A stretch of 64,000 nucleotides of DNA from DASUBV01 sp035532295 (GTDB taxonomy: Bacteria; Actinomycetota; Actinomycetes; Streptosporangiales; Streptosporangiaceae). Below, piece after piece: positions 31,511-40,540 of this stretch (within the stretch, counting starts at the first letter, position 1; each line of letters begins with the position of its first letter). The notes beneath the pieces were generated by a model that worked only from the letters and a program-made list of their open reading frames with translations, was not told the origin of the DNA and made no database searches. The DNA is taken from assembly GCA_035532295.1 (NCBI GenBank), contig DATKRH010000099.1:1-64000 (forward strand), given 5' to 3'. The position numbers and the translations under genes were made by a program.

Positions 31511-32328
31511 GGACCGTACTCTATCGCGCGGAGCAGATCAAGCGACGCGCCGCGAGAGAGCGCAGCAGCGCGGATCAAGTCGAACACGATGACGGCATCC
31601 GCCACCTCTGCTGAAGACTCGACTAGCCGGCCGCTCCGCCATCCCTCGGCATAGGCGACCGGCGGGCCGGCGTCGAATTCCAGGATGGTCAGCGGGCCAT
31701 CGCCGCCAGGATTCTCGGCCATGGCGGACGGCAGCACCTGCAGCACGACGCTGGTCGAGTCAGCAGCCTCGACCAGCCGCTTGATCTGTTCCCGCGCTAT
31801 CTCCGCGCCGCCGACCGGACGGCGCAGGACCGCCTCATCGATCACGCACCACAGCAGCGGCGGGCTCTCGCGGGCCAGGATCGCCTGCCGGTCCATCCGC
31901 GAGGACACATCACGCTCAATGATCTCGTGCGCCTCTCGCGGGCGGCCCGTCCGCATGACCGCCCGCGCGTAGTCCTCGGTCTGCAGCAGGCCCGGAACAA
32001 GGCGGTTATCCCAGTTATGGATCTTCGATGCCTTCTCCTCGTACTCCACGAAGGGACCGAACCAGGTCGGCAGCGCCTCCCGCTTCACCAGGTCACGGAA
32101 CCGCCCGAAGAACCCGCCCGTGCTCAGCGCCTCATCGCACCGTTCGGCGAAATCCCGCGACGGCATCCGCCCGGCCATCTCCACCCTACCCACCAGGGCA
32201 CCCGAGAAGCTGATCGCCTGACCAAGATCATCCTGCGACAGGCCGGCCGCTACCCGGAGCCGCCGTAATTCCGCGCCGAAGAACGCCAGAGGACTAGCCG
32301 CCGGGTCCAGCTCTCGCGACGAAACCAT
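31507..32328 (-). CDS. XRE-type HTH regulator with DUF5753 domain
   Basis: A 273-residue regulator: N-terminal helix-turn-helix (FFGAELRRLRVAAGLSQDDLGQAISFSGALVGRVEMAGRMPS, about 15-56), then the DUF5753 domain (YEEKASKIHNWDNRLVPGLLQTEDYARAV, WCVIDEAVLRRPVGG, VLQVLP). GGAGGTGACGG precedes the ATG. It forms an operon with DUF397. The unit abuts the broken thioredoxin gene, which suggests it arrived by insertion. Confidence 0.93.
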   Translation of the reverse strand: MVSSRELDPAASPLAFFGAELRRLRVAAGLSQDDLGQAISFSGALVGRVEMAGRMPSRDFAERCDEALSTGGFFGRFRDLVKREALPTWFGPFVEYEEKASKIHNWDNRLVPGLLQTEDYARAVMRTGRPREAHEIIERDVSSRMDRQAILARESPPLLWCVIDEAVLRRPVGGAEIAREQIKRLVEAADSTSVVLQVLPSAMAENPGGDGPLTILEFDAGPPVAYAEGWRSGRLVESSAEVADAVIVFDLIRAAALSRGASLDLLRAIEYGP

Positions 32329-32551
32329 CCGTCACCTCCCATCCGGCCGGACACGAGTCCCAAGGTCCCTGACACGACCGCCCGCACTCCCGACAAGATC
32401 ACCGGCAATCTGACACCGCCTGCCAGGGGTAGTCGCCCGCCGGACAGTGACGCAGGCGGGCCGTCACCCCTTCCAGAGCGTAGCCCTGGAAAGGCAGCCT
32501 GTAGAAGGCCGGAAAGCCCCTGCACCACAACCCTGACCGGAAGGACCAGCC

Positions 32552-32695
32552 ATGGATGACGCCGCCAGCGGCCACTCGCCTCCTGCTACCCAGACCGCCC
32601 CCGCCGACCGGATACGCGCGATCGCCGCCGGCCTCGCCGCCGCTCCGTCAGCCCCGGCACCGCGGCCCGCCGCCCGCCCCGGGGACACGACATGA
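32552..32695 (+). CDS. Small Ala/Pro-rich protein (47 aa)
   Basis: A short open frame with a good ribosome-binding site (GGAAGGA, 7 nt before ATG). It encodes MDDAASGHSPPATQT, a helical segment ADRIRAIAAGLAAA, and an Ala/Pro-rich tail. Its stop overlaps the next ATG by 4 bp, which is the main evidence that it is translated. No family recognised. Confidence 0.5.
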   Translation: MDDAASGHSPPATQTAPADRIRAIAAGLAAAPSAPAPRPAARPGDTT

Positions 32696-32904
32696 CCGGC
32701 CACCCCGACGACGCCGACGAGCTAGCCCTGGTCGCGGCCGGGTTCCCCGCGTTCCGGGTCTGGCGCGAGACCTGTCTCGACCGGACCTATTACGTCTCCC
32801 GCGCCAGGGACCTGGGCAACCACCCGCACACCGTCGTGACCGACAGCCTGGGCGAACTAGCCGCCGCCCTGGCCGCCGGACAGGACCAGGACCGCCGGCC
32901 CTGA
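32692..32904 (+). CDS. Small hypothetical protein (70 aa)
   Basis: A 70-residue protein: ELALVAAGFPAFRVWRETCLDRTYYVSRARDLGNHPHTVVTDSLGELAAALAAG. The pattern resembles short proteins common beside XRE/DUF397 units in actinobacteria. It is translationally coupled to the 47-residue ORF upstream. No catalytic motif. Confidence 0.6.
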   Translation: MTGHPDDADELALVAAGFPAFRVWRETCLDRTYYVSRARDLGNHPHTVVTDSLGELAAALAAGQDQDRRP

Positions 32905-33068
32905 CCCATGGTGCCCGTGCCGGGCGGCCGCCTGCGCAACCCAAGTACACCGGGCACATGGTCTTCGGCCGCCGCCGCACCGTCAACGGCAAGAGCCGCC
33001 CCGTCCCCGTCCCCCAGACCAGTGGTTCTGGTCACCCAGCCGGCCATCGGGGCGGCGGGGCGGGCGGG

Positions 33069-33425
33069 CTAGCCGTTGTCCAGCCGGCAGAACGCCACCT
33101 CGTCCAGCCACAGTCGCAGGGCCGCCGCGGTCGGGATCGCCACCAGCGCCCCGATGATGCCGAGCAGGGCGCCCCCGACCAGCATGGCCAGCACCGAGAC
33201 CACCGCGGGAACCTGGACGGCCCGGCCCATGATCCGCGGCACCAGCAGGTAGTCCTCGGCCAGCCGGTAGCCGACGTAGAAGCCGAGGGTGGCGACCGCG
33301 ACGGGCAGCGAGCCCGTCAGCACCGACACCACGAGCACGGAACCCAGCGCGCCCAGGACGACCTTGCCGGCGCCCAGCAGCCCGCTGATCAAGGTGGTGC
33401 CCTTGGCGGACACGAGCTTTTGCAG
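33069..33425 (-). pseudogene. AI-2E family transporter, C-terminal remnant
   Basis: About 115 residues matching the end of AI-2E (PerM-like) transporters: hydrophobic helices, YRLAEDYLLVPRIMGRAVQVPA, AMLVGGALLGIIGALVAIP and AALRLWLDEV. The family is normally 330-400 residues; the first two thirds are absent and the sequence upstream of about 33425 is Arg-rich with no membrane character. I treat it as a 5'-deleted gene. Confidence 0.65.
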
Positions 33426-33510
33426 CCGCTGCTTGCCGGCCCGGCCGGCCCTTCCTCGCTCGCGGCCCGTCCTTCCGGGCTCGGGGTACCCAGCGCGCCG
33501 TAGCACGAGG

Positions 33511-33708
33511 TCACTTGCTCGGCTGGGGCAGCACGCACTTGACCTTGGGGTTGGCTCCGGTGTAGTTGAGCGGGCCGGCCAGGATCGTGACAGCGATCGT
33601 GCCCGCCTTCGCGCACGTCGCCTTCGATTCGCTGTAATAGTGTCGCTGGCCGGCTGCGATGGCACCGATGATCAGCCAGATGACGATCAACACACTGATG
33701 ATGCGCAT
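33511..33708 (-). CDS. Small single-pass membrane protein (65 aa)
   Basis: Begins with a hydrophobic helix (MRIISVLIVIWLIIGAIAAGQ), then a short polar region with two cysteines (CAKAGTIAVTILAGPLNYTGANPKVKCVLPQPSK) that could form an external disulfide. GGAGGTAAGAG directly precedes the ATG. I recall similar short proteins in other actinobacteria, but no function is known to me. Confidence 0.75.
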   Translation of the reverse strand: MRIISVLIVIWLIIGAIAAGQRHYYSESKATCAKAGTIAVTILAGPLNYTGANPKVKCVLPQPSK

Positions 33709-33889
33709 CTCTTACCTCCGACGAGGCTGCTTCGCTCGGGCGAGGTCATCAGCCGCTTAATTGTGTTCTGCGCCCTAAGTACCATCCGCGCCCCGGAATA
33801 AACGGCCGCGCGGTGGCCAGTTGCTCCCCGGCGCGGGGCTAACGGGCAGCCGGCCAGTTCCGGGGCCCGGCATTAGCGCGGCGGCGGCG

Positions 33890-34990
33890 CTAGCCCGGCG
33901 CGCCCAGCAGCGGATCGACTTCCTGCCCTTCCTGATCGGGGCCGGCGCTGACGGGCTGGACAGACTCGTCCGGCAGGTCTGACTGAGCCTTGCGCGCGTC
34001 GATCCACGAGTCGACGATGGCCCACTGGACCCGCAGCCACTGGTACTGCCGGGCCGGGTCCGCGGGCACGGTCCGCGCCGCCTCATGCCACCAGCGCACC
34101 GTCATCGGCCGGTCCCGCAGCGGCAGCGCGTGCCAGACCATGGCCGGGCTGACCAGGTCATCCAGGCCCGTGTGCGCGACGATGACCACGTCCAGGTCCG
34201 GCCGCGCCGTCAGGCACGCCAGGACCCCGGCCGGGCGCGGCGGCAGCACATTCGGATTATCGACCGCGTCCGCGGCCGCCTGCCGGTGCGCCCGGTGTCG
34301 CAGCCGCGCGATCGCCCGGTGGTGGCGCCGCGGCGTCCAGTTCCGGCCCTCCGGGAAGACGAGCATCGCGTCGCTGCCGCGCAGGCTGCGGGCCAGTCCC
34401 GCCAGGCGCCCCGGCAGGTCCTCGCCCGCGGCGCCACGGGCAGGCAGGAAGCAGGCCGAGAGCCGGTTCAGCAGGACGTCGAGGCCCGGGTCCCACTGCA
34501 GGGTCTCCTTGAGGACGATCCGCGGCCTCCGGTGATAACGGGAGAGCAGCAGTTCGACCAGCGCGAACGAGTCTCCCGGTCCCGCGTGCCGGGCCAGGAC
34601 CAGCACCGGGCCGTCACTCAGCCCGACGACGCCCGGCGGCTCTTCCAGCCGGAGCCGGAACCCGAGCAGGGGCGTCGCGGTGGACCTGAGCGCGGCCAGC
34701 CCCCAGCGCAGTAAGCCGGTATGGGCCTGCTGCCACCGCTCGTCATCCCGGCGGGCCGCGACCGGATGACGCAGCCACAGCGCCGTGCACGCCACCAGCA
34801 GGCTGACATCCACGAACAGGTACACCGCCGCGAGCAGCGCGAGGCGCGCCGCCCGGGCCCGGCGGGCCAGCGGCCACGCCAGCCCGCCCAGCGCGGCCAC
34901 CACCAGCAGCAGCGCGGCCAGTACCGCCGCGACCGGCGGCCAGGTCGGCCCCAGCACGGCCCGGCGAACCGGCACCGGCGGCGGCCTCAT
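33890..34990 (-). CDS. 1-acyl-glycerol-3-phosphate acyltransferase-like (PlsC-type) protein
   Basis: A 366-residue protein with two N-terminal TM helices (about 18-40 and 50-68) and a PlsC-like acyltransferase domain. The usual HX4D box appears as RHAGPGDSF and the second motif as VFPEGRNWTPRRHH. A C-terminal acidic tail follows. It probably acylates a lysolipid at the membrane. Its ATG overlaps the patatin stop by 4 bp, linking lipid hydrolysis and re-acylation. The much longer open frame upstream is antisense shadow of the patatin gene. Confidence 0.8.
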   Translation of the reverse strand: MRPPPVPVRRAVLGPTWPPVAAVLAALLLVVAALGGLAWPLARRARAARLALLAAVYLFVDVSLLVACTALWLRHPVAARRDDERWQQAHTGLLRWGLAALRSTATPLLGFRLRLEEPPGVVGLSDGPVLVLARHAGPGDSFALVELLLSRYHRRPRIVLKETLQWDPGLDVLLNRLSACFLPARGAAGEDLPGRLAGLARSLRGSDAMLVFPEGRNWTPRRHHRAIARLRHRAHRQAAADAVDNPNVLPPRPAGVLACLTARPDLDVVIVAHTGLDDLVSPAMVWHALPLRDRPMTVRWWHEAARTVPADPARQYQWLRVQWAIVDSWIDARKAQSDLPDESVQPVSAGPDQEGQEVDPLLGAPG

Positions 34991-35832
34991 CGGGCGCCCG
35001 GCAGCGTGGCCAGGTACGCGGCGGTCGCCCGGTGGCCGCGCTCGATGCGCGCGGCCACATCGGCGGAACTGCGGTACCGCAGGGAGATCAGCGGCGTGTT
35101 CTCCTCGCCGCTGGGCAGCACGTGCGCCCGGACCGCCGCCGGCAGCGTGGCCATCTCCTCGACGAACCGGTGTCGCCGTGCGATCTCGAATGCGACCAGG
35201 CCGAGGTCCCACGGGGAACGCGGCACCGTCAGCGGCCGCTCGATCCGTCCCACGTGCAGAACGTAGATGTCGCTCGCGCCCAGGGCCAGGGCCCGGCCGA
35301 CCGGGATGGAATGCACCAGCCCGCCGTCCAGGAAATGCTCGCCGCCGATCTCGACGGGCGGCAGCAGGCCGGGGACCGCGCAGGAGGCCAGCACGGCCTC
35401 GGCGAGCGGACCCGAGCTGAACCAGTGCGCCGCGGCGGCCTCGATGCTGGCCGCCACGCACTGGAACGGCACCGCCAGGTCCTCGATGAGCTCGGGCAGC
35501 CGATCGGCCATCAGCCGCCGAAGCGGCTCGGCGGAATGCAGGTGGGTCCGGTGCCGGGCCAGCGTGCTCGCCTGAGACAGCAGCGATCCAGCGAACATGC
35601 CCGAGCCGGACAGCGACTTCCACAGGTCGGCCAGCACCTCCACGCCGTCCAGGGACGGGTCGGCGGCGATGGCGGCGCCGTTCAGCGCCCCGACGCTGGT
35701 GCCCACGACCAGCGACGGGCGGCGGCCCGACTCCAGCAGCGCGCGGAGCATCCCGACCTGCGTCGCGCCCAGCACGCCGCCACCGCCGAGCACGAACGCC
35801 ACCCGCGGCGCCGAGCCTGGCCCAGAATTCAT
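34987..35832 (-). CDS. Patatin-like phospholipase
   Basis: A 281-residue protein: oxyanion loop FVLGGGGVLGATQVG (about 13-27), nucleophile elbow VVGTSVGALNG (GTSVG, about 43-53), and catalytic Asp in DGGLVHSIPV. It is a Ser-Asp dyad lipid hydrolase and probably acts at the membrane face. Starts at ATG 35832; coupled to the acyltransferase. Confidence 0.9.
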   Translation of the reverse strand: MNSGPGSAPRVAFVLGGGGVLGATQVGMLRALLESGRRPSLVVGTSVGALNGAAIAADPSLDGVEVLADLWKSLSGSGMFAGSLLSQASTLARHRTHLHSAEPLRRLMADRLPELIEDLAVPFQCVAASIEAAAAHWFSSGPLAEAVLASCAVPGLLPPVEIGGEHFLDGGLVHSIPVGRALALGASDIYVLHVGRIERPLTVPRSPWDLGLVAFEIARRHRFVEEMATLPAAVRAHVLPSGEENTPLISLRYRSSADVAARIERGHRATAAYLATLPGAR

Positions 35833-35946
35833 GAGCGCATTCTGGCACGCCCCGACCTGCGCGGACTCGCGGCCAGCCGGGCGTCGTGAACTACTTCGGT
35901 GCCGGCTCGTGTCAGGGGAAGCCCCAGCAGGCGGTGCCGGGACGAG

Positions 35947-35979
35947 CCATCCACCGCGGCCATCCACCGCGGCCATCCG
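35947..35979. repeat. 13-bp repeat upstream of the GntR gene
   Basis: CCATCCACCGCGG occurs twice head to tail, with a third partial copy. It is intergenic, between the divergent patatin and GntR genes. Confidence 0.7.
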
Positions 35980-36024
35980 CTGGCCGCGGCGCAGGTGACG
36001 GTGCCACCCGAACGGAGATTCTGC

Positions 36025-36042
36025 ATACAATCTACAAGTATG
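36025..36042. promoter_or_regulatory. Putative GntR operator at the regulator's own start
   Basis: ATACAATCTACA (36025-36036) just before the ATG, enclosed by CATAC...GTATG arms (36024-36042). The core ATACAA-N2-TACA recurs at 36811-36822 in front of the transporter operon. Confidence 0.5.
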
Positions 36043-36717
36043 GTTCCTCCCACCGCCGTAGCGAATGTCGGCAGCTCGCACCGCCCGCTGCGTGATGTCG
36101 TGGCCACGGAGATGCGCCGACTCATTCTCGACGGGACGCTGCGGCCCGGCGAGCGGCTGATCGAGGACCGGCTGGCCGAGCAGCTGGGCGTGTCCAGGAA
36201 CCCCGTCCGGGAGGCCATCCGGGTCCTGGAGGCAGAGGGGTTCCTGAACGTGACGGCGCGGCGCGGATCATTCGTGGCCGTCCTGTCGGCCAAGCAGGCC
36301 GCCGACCTGTTCGAGATCAGGCTCGCGCTCGAGCCGCTCGGCGCCCGGCTAGCGGCGCGCGAGACATCCGGCCCGCGCATCGCGCGGATGAAGGAGATCC
36401 TGGCCCTGGCGCAGACGGCGCCAGACGGCCATGACCTGGACACGCTGGCTGAGCTGCACACCGAGCTCCATTCGCTCATCTTCGAGATGACCGGGAACAC
36501 CTACCTGATCGCCATGGCGATCCCGATGGTCAAGCGCGGCCAGTGGCTGCTGCGCCAGAGCGCGCCGCTGCGGACCCCGTCGGCGTGGTCGGAGCACCAC
36601 GGGCTGATCGCCGCCATCGAGACGGGAGATCCCGACCTCGCCGAGGCCCAGGCCCGTCACCACGTCCTCAGCGTGCGCAGCTCCATGCGCAAGCAGCACG
36701 GCCCCTCCGCCCGCTAA
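36040..36717 (+). CDS. GntR/FadR-type (FCD) transcriptional regulator
   Basis: A 225-residue regulator: winged HTH (PLRDVVATEMRRLILDGTLRPGERLIEDRLAEQLGVSRNPVREAIRVLEAEGFL, about 16-70) and an FCD ligand domain with FEIRLALEPLGARLAA, ELHTELHSLIFEMTGN and EHHGLIAAIETGD, whose Asp/His residues usually bind a metal and a carboxylate ligand. It stands directly upstream of the ABC importer operon and probably controls it. Confidence 0.92.
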   Translation: MVPPTAVANVGSSHRPLRDVVATEMRRLILDGTLRPGERLIEDRLAEQLGVSRNPVREAIRVLEAEGFLNVTARRGSFVAVLSAKQAADLFEIRLALEPLGARLAARETSGPRIARMKEILALAQTAPDGHDLDTLAELHTELHSLIFEMTGNTYLIAMAIPMVKRGQWLLRQSAPLRTPSAWSEHHGLIAAIETGDPDLAEAQARHHVLSVRSSMRKQHGPSAR

Positions 36718-36810
36718 CCCGCCCCGGCCCCTCCGCCCGCGCTCGGTATACGAAGATGGCCGAAACGGCCGGTTTTCCCGCCTGTAACACGCCTGTAGCT
36801 CGTGCTGCGT

Positions 36811-36822
36811 ATACAAGATACA
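36811..36822. promoter_or_regulatory. Putative GntR operator upstream of the ABC importer
   Basis: ATACAAGATACA, matching the ATACAA-N2-TACA core at the regulator's own promoter. It lies 60 bp upstream of the substrate-binding-protein start, in an AT-rich patch (GTATACAAGATACATAAAT) that could also hold the -10 element. Confidence 0.5.
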
Positions 36823-36882
36823 TAAATGAATGCGCGGGTATCGCCGACTGGCCCCGTCCCGCCTTCCGAAGGAGCTTCGCCT

Positions 36883-38592
36883 ATGACTGAGCAGCCCTGG
36901 CCCAGAACTGCTGACCGGGCCGACGGGCCCGCCTCGCGCGACGGGCTCGCCAGCTTCGTCTCGCGTCGTCAGCTGCTCGGCCTGAGCGGCGCGGTCGCCG
37001 CCGGCCTGGGACTGTCACCCTTGCTGGCCGCGTGCGGCACGTCGGCCGCCCCGTCCGCCGCCAGCGGCACGGCCAAGGCCGGCGGCACGCTGACCATGGG
37101 CATTGCCGCCGCCCCGGACACCCTCGATCCGGGCGCCACCGGCCTGGCGCTCACCCTGCTCATCAGCATGGCCATGTTCGACCCGCTGGTGTGGTGGCTG
37201 CCAGACGCCGCCGGCGGCAGCCAGTACGTCCCCGGCCTGGCCGAGAGCTACACGGTGTCACCGGACGCGTCGGTGTACACCTTCAAGCTCCGCAAGGGCG
37301 TGACTTTCCACGACGGCACCAAGTTCGACGCGACCGCCGTGAAGGCCACCTACGACCACATCGTCGATCCGGCCACCAAGTCCAAGAGCGGACTCGGCGC
37401 GCTCGGCCCCTACAAGGCGACCAGGATCATCGACCCCTACACGGTCGAGATCAGCTTCACCGAGCCGAACGCGTCGTTCCTGCACCAGCAGGCGGCCGGC
37501 AACTTCGGCATCGCGTCGCCGACCGCGCTGCGCAAGTACGGGCCGACCGGTTTCGGCAGCCACCCGGTCGGCACCGGGCCGTTCATGTTCGAGAGCTACG
37601 CGACGGGCAGCCAGCTGAACCTGGTGAAGAACCCCAGGTACACCTGGGGTCCGGCCGCTCTCAGCACCCAGCCCGCGAAGCTGGACAAGCTGATCTTCCG
37701 CATCGTGACCGACGACAGCGGGCGGTACAACGCGCTGCAGTCCGGCCAGCTGCAGATCGCCATGAACCTGCCGCCCAACGACATCGCGGCGGCACAGAAG
37801 TCGGGTCAGTACCGGCAGCTAACGGTGCCGTCCATCGGCACGCCGATCGGCATGCCGATCAACGTCACCAGGGCTCCGACCAACGATCCGCTCGTCCGCC
37901 AGGCCATCCTGTACGCGGTCGACCAGCAGACCCTGGTCAAGGACGTCCTGTTCGGGGTCGACTCGCCTGCGCACACCGTGCTCACGCCGATCACGCCCGG
38001 CTACAGCCAGGCCTCGGCCGCCCTCTACTCCTACGACCCCGCCAAGGCCAATGCGCTGCTCAGCCAGGCCGGCTGGGCCAAGGGCGCCGGCGGGGTGCGC
38101 ACCAAGAACGGGCAGAAGCTGGCGCTGAACATCATCCTGTTCAGCGATAGCGGCTTCGACCTGCCGACCGAGTTCGTGGTCTCCGAGCTGAACAAGGTCG
38201 GGTTCACCGCCACCACGACGGTGCAGCCCTTCGCGACCGCCCAGGGCTCGTTCAACGCCGGCCTGCATAACCTCGGGGCGTTCGGCTACTACGGCACCGA
38301 CCCGTACCTGCTCAACATCTGGGTCAACTCCGACGCCATCAAGGCCGGCTTCAACTGGTCGCACTACGACAACCCCAAGATCGACGCGATGATCGCCCAG
38401 GCGAACCGGACGGCCGGCGCCACGGCGCGGGACAACCTCTACGAGCAGGTGTCCATGACGCTGATGAAGGACGCGATCTACCTGCCGCTCTGGGATGTGA
38501 ACAACCCGTTCACGATGCTGCCCACCGTCAAGGGGCTGCACACCACGCTGAACGGCTACCTCACCTTCCACTCGGCCACCGTCCTGACGTGA
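36883..38592 (+). CDS. ABC peptide/nickel-type substrate-binding lipoprotein (SBP family 5)
   Basis: A 569-residue secreted lipoprotein. The signal has a twin-arginine motif (SRRQLLGL) and a lipobox LLAAC. The mature part is SBP_bac_5: LTMGIAAAPDTLDPG, LAESYTVSPDASVYTFKLRKGVTFHDGTKFDA, and a C-terminal NNPFTMLPTVKGL. The ATG at 36883 with AAGGAG 8 nt upstream is preferred over one at 36826. First gene of the importer operon; its stop overlaps the next GTG by 4 bp. Confidence 0.93.
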   Translation: MTEQPWPRTADRADGPASRDGLASFVSRRQLLGLSGAVAAGLGLSPLLAACGTSAAPSAASGTAKAGGTLTMGIAAAPDTLDPGATGLALTLLISMAMFDPLVWWLPDAAGGSQYVPGLAESYTVSPDASVYTFKLRKGVTFHDGTKFDATAVKATYDHIVDPATKSKSGLGALGPYKATRIIDPYTVEISFTEPNASFLHQQAAGNFGIASPTALRKYGPTGFGSHPVGTGPFMFESYATGSQLNLVKNPRYTWGPAALSTQPAKLDKLIFRIVTDDSGRYNALQSGQLQIAMNLPPNDIAAAQKSGQYRQLTVPSIGTPIGMPINVTRAPTNDPLVRQAILYAVDQQTLVKDVLFGVDSPAHTVLTPITPGYSQASAALYSYDPAKANALLSQAGWAKGAGGVRTKNGQKLALNIILFSDSGFDLPTEFVVSELNKVGFTATTTVQPFATAQGSFNAGLHNLGAFGYYGTDPYLLNIWVNSDAIKAGFNWSHYDNPKIDAMIAQANRTAGATARDNLYEQVSMTLMKDAIYLPLWDVNNPFTMLPTVKGLHTTLNGYLTFHSATVLT

Positions 38593-39512
38593 CGGCGTTC
38601 GTCGCGCGGCGGCTGGCGGCCGCGGTCCCGGTGCTCCTCGGCATCACCATCGTCGCCTTCATGCTGATCCACCTGGTCCCGGGGAACCCGGTCAAGGTGA
38701 TCTTGTTCGGGTCGCAGGCCACCCCGCGGCAGATCGCGCACCTGACCAGTCAGCTCGGGCTGAACCAGCCGCTGTGGCGGCAGTACGCCGACTTCCTGGG
38801 CCAGCTGCTGCACGGCAGCCTGGGCACGTCCTACGCGACCCAGACCTCCGTCGCCCACGAGCTCCTGTCCCGCACCCCCGGCACCCTGATCCTCACCGCC
38901 GCGGCGATGACCGTCGCGATCGTCGTCGGGGTGCCGCTGGGGGTGCTGGCGGGCGCCCGGCCGGGCTCCGCGCTGGACCAGGGAGCGCGCGCGATCTCGT
39001 TCCTGGGCGTGGCGGTGCCGTATTTCTTCCTGGCCCTGGTCCTGGTCCTGCTGCTGAGCGTCCGGCTGCGCTGGTTCCCCGCGATCGGCAACGGGACCGC
39101 GCTGGCCCTGGTCCTCCCGGCCGTCTCGCTGGGCTGGGGGTACGCGGCGATCCTCACCCGGCTCATCCGGGGCGCGATCATCGAGGAGTACCACAGCGAG
39201 TACATCAAGTCCGCCCGGGCCAGGGGCTGCGCCGAGTGGCGGATCCTGCTGCGGCACGCACTGCGCAACTCCTCCATCCCGGCCATCACCACCATCGGCC
39301 TGCAGTTCGGCAACATCCTCACCGGCGCGGCCGTCACCGAGGTCATCTTCGGCCGCGCCGGGCTCGGGAGCTACCTGGCGACCTCGATCACCAGCAAGAA
39401 CATCCCCGTCGTGCAAGGCGCCGTCGTCCTCATCGGCCTCGGCTACGTGGTGCTCAACCTGGCCGTCGACCTCATCGTCGGCGCGGTCGACCCGCGCACC
39501 CGGCTGGCCTGA
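38589..39512 (+). CDS. ABC transporter permease (DppB-type)
   Basis: A 307-residue permease with about six TM helices and the BPD EAA-like loop YIKSARARGCAEWRILLRHALRN. The N-terminus FVARRLAAAVPVLLGITIVAFMLIHLVPGNP is the standard DppB/OppB start. GTG overlaps the previous stop (GTGA). Confidence 0.94.
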   Translation: MTAFVARRLAAAVPVLLGITIVAFMLIHLVPGNPVKVILFGSQATPRQIAHLTSQLGLNQPLWRQYADFLGQLLHGSLGTSYATQTSVAHELLSRTPGTLILTAAAMTVAIVVGVPLGVLAGARPGSALDQGARAISFLGVAVPYFFLALVLVLLLSVRLRWFPAIGNGTALALVLPAVSLGWGYAAILTRLIRGAIIEEYHSEYIKSARARGCAEWRILLRHALRNSSIPAITTIGLQFGNILTGAAVTEVIFGRAGLGSYLATSITSKNIPVVQGAVVLIGLGYVVLNLAVDLIVGAVDPRTRLA

Positions 39513-39562
39513 GGGCCAGCTCACGACCACTACGGCAACGCCGCAGACAGGAGCGCACAGCC

Positions 39563-40540
39563 ATGGCGCTGGCCACGTCGACCATGCCCGTTCTCGCCGC
39601 AGACGAGGCGGCCCGGCCGTCCCGGATCCGGCGGGGCCTCAGCCGCGCCGCGATGCTGATCGCCGTCGCCGCGGTCCTCGTGCTGCTCGCCGCGCCGGGG
39701 CTGATCGCCCGCGCCGGCCCTACGGTCACCGGGAGCAGCATTCTCCAGGCGCCCGGCGCCGCGCACTGGTTCGGGACCGACCAGCTGGGCCGCGACGTGT
39801 TCAGCCGGACGATCTACGGGGCCCGCCCGGTGCTGATCGCGAGCCTGATCGGCGTAGCCGCGGCCACGCTCGGCGGCGTAGCGATCGGGCTGGCGGCCGG
39901 GACCGCGCCGCGCTGGCTCAACTCGGCGCTCATGCGGATCATCGACGTGCTGCTGGCCATCCCCGTGCTCATGATCGCCCTGATCCTGATCGCGACGGCC
40001 GGGTCGGGCGTGCGCAGCATCGTGATCGCGCTCGCCGTCGCCTTCACGCCCGGCTTCGCCCGCGTCGTCGAGGCCTCGGTGCGCAAGCTGCGGTCGGCGG
40101 ATTACGTGCAGGCCGCGCGCGTGTTCGGGTCCACCGCCGTGCGCACCTCCGTCCGGCATCTGCTGCCCAACCTGATGACCGAGGTCGTGGTCCTGGGCAC
40201 CAGCGCCATCGGCTGGGCCGTGCTGACCGCGACGACGCTCAGCTTCCTCGGCCTGGGCGTGCAGCTACCGCAGCCGGACTGGGGCAGCGACCTGGCGGCC
40301 GGCGCCACGTACCTGGCCACGTCCTGGTGGCTGCCGGTCTTCCCCGGCCTGGCGATCACGGTGACGATCCTGGCGGCCAACTTCATCGGCGATTACCTGA
40401 TGACGGCGGCGGACCCGCGCGGCGACGCGCGGCCCGCGCAGACCCTGAAGACGATGATCGTCGGCCGCCGGACACGAAACCGCCAGGCACGGGATCGCCA
40501 GGCACGGGATCGCCAGGCACGGGCCGGAGCCGGCCGATGA
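39563..40540 (+). CDS. ABC transporter permease (DppC-type)
   Basis: A 325-residue permease: HWFGTDQLGRDVFSRTIYGARPVLIASLIG is the DppC hallmark and YVQAARVFGSTAVRTSVRHLLPN the EAA loop. The last residues are a basic repeat (RQARD units) made by a 15-bp tandem repeat. ACAGGAG lies 9 nt before the ATG. The stop overlaps the ATPase start by 4 bp. Confidence 0.94.
   Translation: MALATSTMPVLAADEAARPSRIRRGLSRAAMLIAVAAVLVLLAAPGLIARAGPTVTGSSILQAPGAAHWFGTDQLGRDVFSRTIYGARPVLIASLIGVAAATLGGVAIGLAAGTAPRWLNSALMRIIDVLLAIPVLMIALILIATAGSGVRSIVIALAVAFTPGFARVVEASVRKLRSADYVQAARVFGSTAVRTSVRHLLPNLMTEVVVLGTSAIGWAVLTATTLSFLGLGVQLPQPDWGSDLAAGATYLATSWWLPVFPGLAITVTILAANFIGDYLMTAADPRGDARPAQTLKTMIVGRRTRNRQARDRQARDRQARAGAGR
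40481..40523. repeat. 15-bp tandem repeat at the 3' end of the DppC-type gene
   Basis: Two full copies and a partial third of CGCCAGGCACGGGAT, encoding Arg-Gln-Ala-Arg-Asp pentapeptides at the cytoplasmic C-terminus of the permease. Confidence 0.9.
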
